This document shows positions 62,401 to 64,000 of a stretch of 64,000 nt of DNA, one piece after another. How positions within the stretch are numbered: position 1 is the stretch's first letter; every line of letters starts with the position of its first letter. The notes beneath the pieces are model-generated. The model had not been told where the DNA came from and searched no databases. It saw nothing but the letters and a program-made list of their open reading frames with translations. The position numbers and the translations under genes are program-made. The DNA is from Streptomyces sp. YS415 (lineage in GTDB: Bacteria > Actinomycetota > Actinomycetes > Streptomycetales > Streptomycetaceae), in NCBI RefSeq assembly GCF_023544665.1, contig NZ_JAMJFL010000032.1:23065-87064 (forward strand), written 5' to 3'.

Positions 62401-64000
62401 GGGTCGATGATCGGGAAGGTCAGGAGGTCCGTGTCCTCGACCAAGTAGCTCCCGCCGTTGTAGTCGTAGAGTTCCTGGCCCCGCGGAACGGTCTTGTCCC
62501 GCAGGACGAGATCGGATGTGCTGACCGCCCACTGGCCGGTCAACTGCTTGCCCTTGTAGGGCGGCTGTGTCACGCGGGCCAGCGTCACCTCGCCGGTCGC
62601 GGGGTCGGTATGGGTGGTGAGTTCGTCCGTGTTGCTCCACACCGGCACCTTGATCCGGTCGGCCAGGCTCCTGGCCAGGAGAAGCCGGCGGTTGACGTCC
62701 GTGGCGTTCTTGCCCACGAGCGCCAGCACCACCTGGCTGTCCTTCGGGCGTGCGGGATCACGCGCCACCAGGTCGACGAGCTGGTCCGGCGTCAGCAGGC
62801 GGTCGCCCACGCGGATGTGTCCGTGGTCGACCGTGGCGTAGTACAGCCAGGCGTTGCCGGGCCAGGGCGCGGCCTCGGTGCTGCCCGGTTTGTTTCGGTA
62901 GATGCCCTTGCCGTCCGTGTTGGTCACGGTCACCGACGCGAGATTCACGTTCCCGGTCAGGGTGCCGCTCAGGTCCCTGCCGTACCGATTGCCGCTCGCG
63001 TCGGACAGATACCGGCCGGGTATGGGGGCCACGTAGGGGAGGGCGGGGCCCGGGAGACTCTCCCTCCACCCACCCGGCCGCCGGCCGCGCGGACCGGTCG
63101 CGGGCATCGCCACGCGGACGGGCGTCACCTCACCGGTGACGGGATCGACGCGGGCGGTCAGCTCGGCGCCACTGCTCCATACCGGCGCGCCGAGCCGGTT
63201 GGCCAGCTTTCCGGCCAGTCGCGCACGGCGGTCGAGAGGGGCGGCGTCGGTGCCGAGGAAGGCCAGGACCACCGGGCTCTTCGCCGGACGCGCGGGATCG
63301 TGTGCCACCAGTTCGATGAACAGGTCCGGCGTCAGGAGACGGTCACCCATCCGGATGTACCCGTGCTCGACTCTGGCGTAGTAGAGCCAGGCGTGGTCGG
63401 GCCACTTAGCGGCCTTGGTGCTCCCGGGTCGGACCTGGTGGCCGCTCTTGCCGTCCGGCTCGGCCCCCGTCGCCCGGTCCGGCTTCTTACCCGTGGGCAA
63501 CGTGCCGGTGAGGTCCCTGCCGCGCTGGTTGCCGTCGGGTCCCGTGACGGCCGTGAGGGCTTCGAAGTCCCGGTGGAGGTGGTAGGCCTCCAGAGCGGTC
63601 AGGGTCCCGTTCCGGTTGGCCTGCGCGGCTTGCTCGACGAGCTGCCACAAGGCCTCGTAGTGGTCCCTTCCCAGCACCTGGTCGGCGTTCGGGCGCAGCA
63701 GGCGCCGGACGAGTGCGTCGAGGGCGTCCTTGGTGAGAGGGGTGTCGCTGCCCGGGGCGTGCAGCCGGCTCAGGTGGGCGAGGGCCGCGATCTGCCGGGC
63801 ATGGGTCCGCTCGTTCGCGCCCGGTCCGTAGAGGGCCGACAGGGCAGGGCCCGCGAGACGCAGGTCGGACGAGGCGTCCGTGCCGTGCGGCGAGGCGGTG
63901 GCCGGTGCGGGTCGGGCGGTTCCCTGCGGAAGCTGGACGGGACCGCGGCGGGGCTCTTGGGGGGGAGCGGGGGTGGTGGGCCGGCCGGTGTCCTGGGCGT
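44427..64000 (-). CDS. Giant modular lonely-Cys-type protein, at least 6,523 residues (N-terminus outside window)
   Basis: One frame of 6,523 codons ending at TGA 44427-44429; it is still open at 64000, so the start and promoter lie outside. Order from the N-terminal side: Pro-rich linker; two tandem Rossmann-like modules (63060-63420, 62540-62880); module unit 1 (about 60650-62560); a 5-kb beta-rich region with Gly/Ser-rich inserts (about 55300-60500); an acidic repeat linker; module units 2, 3 and 4 (about 54545-46050); and a unique C-terminal region (44427-46050) with a Pro-rich stretch and a final helical/beta domain. Each unit has the motif YLKRRPSL followed about 20 residues later by one conserved Cys and P-[LV]-G. 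This fits the lonely-Cys proteins of streptomycetes as I remember them. No membrane helix is evident in the visible part. Adjacent T7SS genes suggest it is exported or handled by that system; that is inference. Confidence 0.85.
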   Translation of the reverse strand, partial: AQDTGRPTTPAPPQEPRRGPVQLPQGTARPAPATASPHGTDASSDLRLAGPALSALYGPGANERTHARQIAALAHLSRLHAPGSDTPLTKDALDALVRRLLRPNADQVLGRDHYEALWQLVEQAAQANRNGTLTALEAYHLHRDFEALTAVTGPDGNQRGRDLTGTLPTGKKPDRATGAEPDGKSGHQVRPGSTKAAKWPDHAWLYYARVEHGYIRMGDRLLTPDLFIELVAHDPARPAKSPVVLAFLGTDAAPLDRRARLAGKLANRLGAPVWSSGAELTARVDPVTGEVTPVRVAMPATGPRGRRPGGWRESLPGPALPYVAPIPGRYLSDASGNRYGRDLSGTLTGNVNLASVTVTNTDGKGIYRNKPGSTEAAPWPGNAWLYYATVDHGHIRVGDRLLTPDQLVDLVARDPARPKDSQVVLALVGKNATDVNRRLLLARSLADRIKVPVWSNTDELTTHTDPATGEVTLARVTQPPYKGKQLTGQWAVSTSDLVLRDKTVPRGQELYDYNGGSYLVEDTDLLTFPIIDPETHESVGRSTFNENDWAYFSGADQKIRSARHFYHFDFATKNLVGKEATPWTSGTHKGELYVFSGHTDKYGRFEWIARVNGEWQKLWGTPKSAGAYLKRRPSLNRMRENAPKDSPPKVLTYRCLAGRVPLGAADALTVDDSSQVLTDAVGLSQFAPTGVTSHNPGGQPRQTTEERGEFNRWNEYRPQPSKETPEGLETLESLARRMGLAPKDGPVPADAVDDALRLLRALRIVFGPTAEDTPALVEGIGALERLRRADPALADAGPFTLPFFQYAARELSRATGQPVPANLDPSDYKQLLDKAREWANTSAGTGAFSLTQHLPLNGVQALHAAWPNGAWKGYTHSLRDADYETQSNKAVLGDESEQDLRALTFWSLAQAHTSIGDQGGYALIRRVLHLPSKQAVEAADRTRLWLMVASAIAHGHSAVDPAAWSAHTLRSIGDLMGSSTELARGKGGLGRNFTGKSYGVVEEHNHLYLVVATVGPDYVEVTWPDKTSRHVLFEDLAELLADDLGKFTHAQVMLVLSGDPQGRLKLAEVLADRSGLIFEYPVGAAGATVSPPDQDGKSSLIDPDDRWVTVTPPARPHHAPPSSTASSAGVAGQPTRTSPTESPVPPEASRTPKRMRLAPPSPPPAATPPQDAQAPQNAQDPQNTQAPETPKDAQDPPATPRDEHKAPWYLGTGALGEGWVAQVDVPEPGQAEAWAGEVGDVVGRDGDSAELTKGLRDGVRDLLATTAPKEWDTLLRRGKHLVVDGKLVWLRPVLHEPQAKEREPKAVREYAVGYGTSKVSRASETDKSKGAETALLGLFSTGSKAVSTLLPAFPHFGAGTSAELSEKREWTLISGRKLFVGDHTPFRAGLKVRVFVDGVEREHETGLPQRLTLEVPTAYSTAQEPRPDLDQAPEEMPGSSGKRQQPIHAREVLNAVDLIPLTARLHRTLLTSGLPAATVAEVMAEAQNTLNEQALRNSSRTLLSHGLVSGKLHATVGPTKSFKGHLVIRADLDSLQYLGDTKKLGIRDDQGIGLSAAFSRESTSKASGGIGFNALGIRADGGGSSSGDKGPQATGLGPAAKAGLKPHRSTSHGLSHTTLNHTVLNYRDPLSRYHSELAFTVEVKSTTHPDVTVRETARSEIAVPRREAEDFERRLLGEVRTPALLTGQLEGPVAAQPHVRTLMRVADLRLPASAYKRPAGLDVPPRPHKREPLALATRRGLGFGMGILLPGAELVGDQLRMVLERLHREAKAGQPDWAATELELATWFGRPALEADLTQVMSGFDRTVRLGGREYQLGVKGYLRRRVGGSTYPLTVNARAQEASTAKGHRKKTLARKAGAGAGLRLKIRSALLLQLGTVGMSVQYKTGKGDTFAGSAKSYRRTETTGEVDEHVYEVVYELTVRPADGRPAETWWIQGQEKDGILGAKKEGLLARVVVPHEHRPVMPPTTAEPKGAGTTPTADELKAAGTTTESETWPEGPYTDLGRGGTAGLYPAFLVTPELSRLAARMHARANGLPESDNSLDWPEALKEFARPGALAADFGALTGRRGHLVELPSASDGTKQALRIRLRGYRPRHQGSNKHTELEQYGYGSSQHGRSHSVTVETGADQSLGVQVRLGSDTGDEGGAKPASDGPKGPKGPGGRVKADVTASASRSRGVEEGVDEGVIDISRATYNGMVHTYRMDPVYEVSLVRWRGDRLSEKTSYLRVRDGLDVMLPERRLTDFGLTAPGVEPPVPATPSRHPVPQLLAGAGHPETLDADAVMDRIVSRLQDKGVLRKEKNGAERPNLLMRELTASFSSEALRSQWNALRGDGVRRWIPLARPFGATQYLWVRVTAVVEPAVEHRARTDVKLMLRTEGLHETKERTTQSTDARGGFEGMARGGTGPAHAGLEGGAGYSGGGSTAEEQVTKGLDIFRVNPRETSEESGHPVRFRVEIGLAGQAPELLDVPVRGVRRLVLSSGKRLSPRKGSADWWYRHRPFIWYDVDGPEPASAGVPPTDSGSAKDKGKGADHGKGSGKGKRKAIEGFVRLLLPSHLMVDGPRPLEFGPVLGDDPEWRPDGVDTPSPSERAAVDQLVENLHPWSLPAGDAVARWAALPAAPFKPPADLSLPDVWKVPGLDFTTLPGLRYEHYTSKEMLRSRVTDLLRGEYRVPVHNRNVTVGMRLVKARPLGVGDVEVKGRHYQQTSEAEEQQTSHGRGWFAGAGPEGGGEAGEHAKLVSGLPFEYERETSEERSGELSTTDERNKESTRPYRDYVFDAELTLTGKHGTLRVKVPGALYGMLAMEKNPDTGDLVPADGLARRLPELFAQEDGDTDVRRESLTDRDGDEGRRRAWPVPGLDPITESPDEEAAADDTAAGGPDAAGPVGAARLGDRHLDAVYQLTATVDRDGNAEGRWPDGSRRRVGADEAALLVLGDLAGRDLPPGAPVVLVVSGAPEGRQSLARSIADLVNRPVYIPHVSESVTVSADRTDGVLQVVADDSEPVGWDTIEPRVPSDSPSADSRTVRNSSRGPSGPYRDAFARPSAAHDPSLSFLEDDRSDTDDDPDEPASFLYDDRPDSDDDPDDPDEPASFLYDDRSDTSDDPDHTTDPAVSSDEAAGTLTRLYSDDESDDDGVEGPVREGYGTPSPRPHPLRPYLTGLLPEQAHMSPRDVETVLDILARLLPPGPDGSEGIQSLAALDDFARDVLGLPPQQDLDDLRREAVLVVHEAHDAKRTGSLAALVAHRLGAAGAYAADTLVTDGPNGTPLGRDWAGKTPLKDLDPSTIAVLRPPATGRPTESVDTVEPAPWPDGTFLYRLPTASPDTKLYQVWIARRAYRVSADVIAELVAHDPQRPGGTEQHLILLGPQGLGLARTVATAAGQPAWSTTGTGNTYTHAGTTRLVRVDTAPGDKPLGQWAVSPPGLAPESDGSQDLHDEKGKVIRVRDEDLISQPLIDPVTHQSVGRAFHSDKEMVTREAMGSFPAARTSYHLDPAYTASAVLVKREPTAWAGLPTGTEIYVASGHGDQYGRIEWLARVQGEVRRLWGTAASAGQYLRRRPSLVRMRREAAKKGRQTPVLAAFCWLGSVPLGTLDAAASGPSAQVMADNSEGPLFAGSSEVGSFDVNDAGHEDAPATWLTSRGQLAPWEHYQPLPTGKALAKTARDMGLLAATEPLNDDVASVTGRLVRVLRQTVGPDAEGDSVLVKGIGALERLRRADPALAVHGPFTLGFLWYAATEFRGARGPRAGDLGADDYRALIEQAARWADQAAADPSSPTELTGYLPLPLVTAPLVFLRPRSNDVDTILTNVDADLGRRLDVPDDGSAAERYALAYWSLVRAQWAVTAHGGPSADLVNKVLHRGSSRADVDKKALRLLYIRAAQRFASGRGGTDPAAWAAEDLRESVGLLDESHTFTLKDGGDGLNLTGIPLTKLDAGKPTGYFLVAEVAADGVKAQRPDGSPLLLSFDEVAELLDTHLHLTGTDMPVPVVLAVTGDPVARQTLAQAIADRTGHLVRKPVHRAGLAVSRDGTGGSPYLVKADEPGRPASGVKWRTVAPHRPQFAARPYPGATVRSASDARTGPDTHRFADIRRWSTDELRRWLVGQGQLSEQSVDAAFGILHGLVLPAAGPAGRPLTVPDLIAFTEQHLGPDSTDTAELLTRLFLMVNAAREAGRAGSVTALVAHLLQSEGVYAEKTLVLRGADGTPIGRDWTVDHSRTTEPLRNFDAKKVASLWPNRSGVLKLGRGTEEDAPWPAGTFTYRTATSGPGSASDVRYRVTTARGAYWVSADVVAALVEADPVRPSAPDRHVLLVGAEGVDLARVVATAVLWPVWSSTGASTWHTNRKTGTSHPVRVKRPGRRALGLWAVSTPGLLPPSPAPAPPTSTSATSTSATSAPPTSASAAEQTSGAQWLYEENGKPHLVPDEKLITYPVIDPGTHQSIGRVVGFGEEEWSALEAGMSVLPQTRTYTDAHPSRAAYRRLAYTGISATSWADEPTGTKFYVFGAHVDRHGRIWWKARVKEANQTEEKVLSLWGKASSAGGYLKRRPSLAKMRQEAQDGDVQLLALCCTAADAPLGPLNDLDTPAQTLAQTSLLPTHAPTTVSGVHDQNLTLTVVRHSRGEPGQWRKFPLLPDDKALGALAVDMGFIDAAHLLEEDVRNTTLRLVRVLRNVFGPAAENDKRYVRGIGALERLRRADPLLTPGGPFTVGFFTFAASMSREAEGRHIPVPGTGDYLALLDQASQWAPLPAGTAPTAGLTTYLPLTPTPTTVLPGTHSKQVVGSVLLSVLHLKKKTLQVHGSRSDEERHALAYWSTMRAEFLISRHPAGIEQLARSVLHLRPDQPVTGKRKSILRLRAAQVIAAGDTKATDPSVWAAHDAVWDGNLLGRQGVFPVTGSGYGLNLTGDPHTKLESGATIRFYVLVAAATAGGVDVRWSDGASRTLPFAEVAEVVHFHLSTLEFTHENRIVLFVSGDPGPRRALASEIANRTGRVVLYPHDPAAVTLSRVSADGVFEVLPQDALMQTMETEQHALWEAVEPARGLLPPPDPMDIDDEPGPSASLAPARTTTDAPGTFIGFADPDSSADDGEEPPSVQWSTAELSRRLVDAGHLTDEQARAALDVLRALVPRMSPDSGTPDVAALVEFAETNLGPRHASVLDLLTELFLAVNAARQAGRAGSAAAVFAHHLQAQGAYVQGELLTETAGTPKGRSWASGPPLPVSLNLTAIWSPPDQDSTLEGQVDGTAPAPWSEHTFVYHLVTDPAGRPGNARYQVTTRGGVHWVPASVIAELIANDPVHKSTSDPEESGADQREILLIGAPGVDLARSVAAAAQRPVWSSTGATAWHDLAGQLSFPVRVDRRTEQQPLGQWTVSTPDLLPPPEAAGAGQWLYDMDGVLHWVPDEDLVTHPIIDPLTHQSTGRAVHMPDFWVDQETVVPWLTRTHLHFHGRNALVKGTETAKAIGTSPVPWAGLPEGTKFYTFDIHMDARGRYTWYAWADGAVTALWGTTPELSGYVKRRPSLSRLKRYAPDGKVRLPFLACSAGNAPVGASDKLDVTTPAQVLANVVDVPTYAPTTITGYKAPHDLATFTLQEDSGRPGVWRAFAPDPDDTQLAALSVDMGFIASADHMDPRVKEVTGRLVRVLRRLFGPNAETHASLVAGIGALERLRAADPHLATAGPFTLDFFSYAATMMRLTERRLVWEPTADDYRALLAKASTWAALPAQTAAPAVGLSAHLRLLYVAEMPGLLDDDMVNDVLRPVFPHVEKAAAIHGTPLWDELYSLAYWSVARARLAVDLRHRTRGQVTRSTLHLPREPQANSVDLLILRAAQAIVAEGAKGNRPAAWAAHDLVWGQNLLEDGSGRIFVTTGNRFGLNLTPEPVDTLDTGTHPATYFLIAHLTADGAVVQGPDGAQQLLLPFDEVAELTLLHTKLAAPDDADKQIALIVTGDENARRVLAQTIADRTGRVVRYPADRAGRTVSAADSGIHSIGPAPAPGQASQPSAWRIAQPNGPLVPSLHPVGPPTPLAPAAAASQATGPARPAVTRSGRQADLPPPAGQAEPVPLVEALVTAAGSATGAGDSAVPSALAEAESAEAMYEWARGYLAKGKLPAGVQPFPVPEGGLSEAEARAVGAGAELMIEAALLGHAPTAAQAQLDLSQQLALLWHRSGGTLSPSVERAIAAVAAHAAGIRVSVTDAAGAETAPGHFGPENGAPVHLLRQDDGYHVRTPQSAPHDTGGEPDFALVLSEVHKELRRNHQAGLPEQTTLDTVRETYGKLLILGQVRPDDTSRHLGNAIAQTLINGTPAGLRGGAPGPHFPGQRTGGESSAAGQRPAVPSGLEAALQNTLDDFLTSNPIDLDTEAPHALGAQPPAGVRDVVRPHLPLGPGPSGDEDDPTDPVPMDIEPSVPAQPAAPDQTDPNPQFGLLVASPLPDHLWDRLSSHTGLLEGGMAPDTAHYLLAEIRHSFLTGETWRLAPQTDPMTGETFSPMADTLHSWAQAGVFRYGLMYLLVEEPRSREITWLVAAHSAALDS
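46050..48745 (-). repeat. Giant-protein module unit 4
   Basis: Begins with WSTAELSRRLVDAGHLTDEQ and includes YVKRRPSL near 47475 and the single aligned cysteine at 47403-47405 (ACSAGNAPVG). A conserved IGALERLRAADP segment and a C-terminal Rossmann-like stretch follow (LIVTGDENARRVLAQTIADR). Confidence 0.75.
48746..51755 (-). repeat. Giant-protein module unit 3
   Basis: Begins with WSTDELRRWLVGQGQLSEQS; YLKRRPSL near 50380; aligned cysteine 50307-50309, preceded by a second Cys (CCTAADAPLG). A Pro/Ser/Thr insert of TSTSATS repeats lies near 50800-50880. Confidence 0.75.
51756..54545 (-). repeat. Giant-protein module unit 2
   Basis: Begins with LLPEQAHMSPRDVETVLDIL; YLRRRPSL near 53330; aligned cysteine 53256-53258 (FCWLGSVPLG); ends in LAVTGDPVARQTLAQAIADR and a variable strand. 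Confidence 0.75.
54660..54860 (-). repeat. Acidic minisatellite in the giant gene
   Basis: Tandem copies encoding DDPDEPASFLYDDRxD. The DNA repeats nearly exactly (GAACGAGGCGGGTTCGTCGG appears twice), so the copy number is likely variable. Confidence 0.7.
55300..60500 (-). other. Beta-rich central region of the giant protein
   Basis: About 1,730 residues with alternating hydrophobic/polar strands, interrupted by several Gly/Ser/Thr-rich, charge-poor inserts (for example SGGGSTAEEQVTKG; FAGAGPEGGGEAGE) flanked by repeated strand pairs such as VYELTVRPADG and FDAELTLTGKHG. It separates unit 1 from units 2-4. No family recognised. Confidence 0.5.
60650..62560 (-). repeat. Giant-protein module unit 1
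   Basis: Contains WAVSTSDL, YLKRRPSL near 62110 and the aligned cysteine at 62034-62036 (RCLAGRVPLG). It has the same IGALERLRRADP and Rossmann-like (MLVLSGDPQGRLKLAEVLAD) segments as units 2-4 but lies about 8.8 kb upstream of unit 2. Confidence 0.75.
62540..63420 (-). repeat. Tandem duplication of a Rossmann-like module in the giant gene
   Basis: Two copies offset by about 540 bases encode WLYYARVEHGYIRMGDRLLT and WLYYATVDHGHIRVGDRLLT. Each is followed by HDPARP/RDPARP, a VVLA strand, an LA-x-x-LA-[ND]-R helix, PVWS, and DP-[VA]-TGEVT. DNA identity is high enough to suggest recent duplication. Confidence 0.7.

Noticed and set aside
44427..64000. Possibility that the giant frame is several genes joined by sequencing error
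   Set aside because: No stop or frame shift in 19.5 kb, homologous modules stay in one frame throughout, and no internal start has a convincing ribosome site and promoter.
1..64000. tRNA, rRNA, CRISPR array, insertion sequence, integrase or attachment site
   Set aside because: Looked for by eye on both strands; none seen. The only mobile-element-type gene is the P4-like primase-helicase, and no flanking direct repeats were noticed.

Overview
The window is very GC-rich, with strong G/C preference at third codon positions and frequent GTG starts. It carries AfsR-type (SARP) regulators, an AAWKG-family protein and an actinobacterial type VII secretion system (T7SS). Together these point to a Streptomyces or close relative. 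I saw no rRNA, tRNA, CRISPR array, insertion sequence or integrase.

Layout. 1-14.3 kb: a partial SARP/NB-ARC regulator, an FAD oxidoreductase, a long protein with a C-terminal ADP-ribosyltransferase-like domain, a small secreted protein, an ECF sigma factor, a MacB/FtsX-type ABC transporter, a second SARP, an RslA-like zinc anti-sigma factor and a small membrane protein. 14.3-25.2 kb: a membrane protein with an OPT-family transporter, a P4-type primase/helicase, an OhrR-like MarR regulator, a YdcF-family protein, two membrane-anchored proteins with beta-trefoil-like C-termini, a lipoprotein, a SigL-like ECF sigma factor and a hotdog thioesterase. 25.3-44.4 kb: the T7SS. It has a beta-helix/double-AAA EccA-like protein, a mycosin-like protease, a third trefoil-like secreted protein, EccC, and the operon eccD-eccB-two small Esx-like proteins-helical protein-AAWKG protein-YbaB-like protein-small acidic protein. 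A T7SS-associated protein lies convergent to this operon. 44.4-64.0 kb: one uninterrupted minus-strand frame of at least 6,523 codons, still open at the window edge. It encodes a giant modular protein with four copies of a module that carries a single aligned cysteine, resembling what databases call lonely-Cys proteins.

How it works together. The main unexpected result is a shared promoter. By eye I found 22 copies of [T/C]GAACC, about 16 bases, then CGTnn. Each lies in a gene gap, or at the end of the preceding gene, and points at the next gene start. They precede most transcription units here, including the eccD operon, the EccA-like gene, the mycosin, the trefoil-like proteins, the ABC transporter, the second sigma factor, the first SARP and even the primase. 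TGAACC...CGT is the pattern I recall for mycobacterial SigL, and a SigL-like sigma factor (23185-23739) and an RslA-like anti-sigma factor (13139-13867, itself behind such a promoter) both sit in the window. I infer a single ECF regulon of about 44 kb that switches on a T7SS, its secreted partners and probably the giant protein together. eccC, the OPT gene, the second SARP, the FAD gene and the SigL-like gene itself lack the motif.
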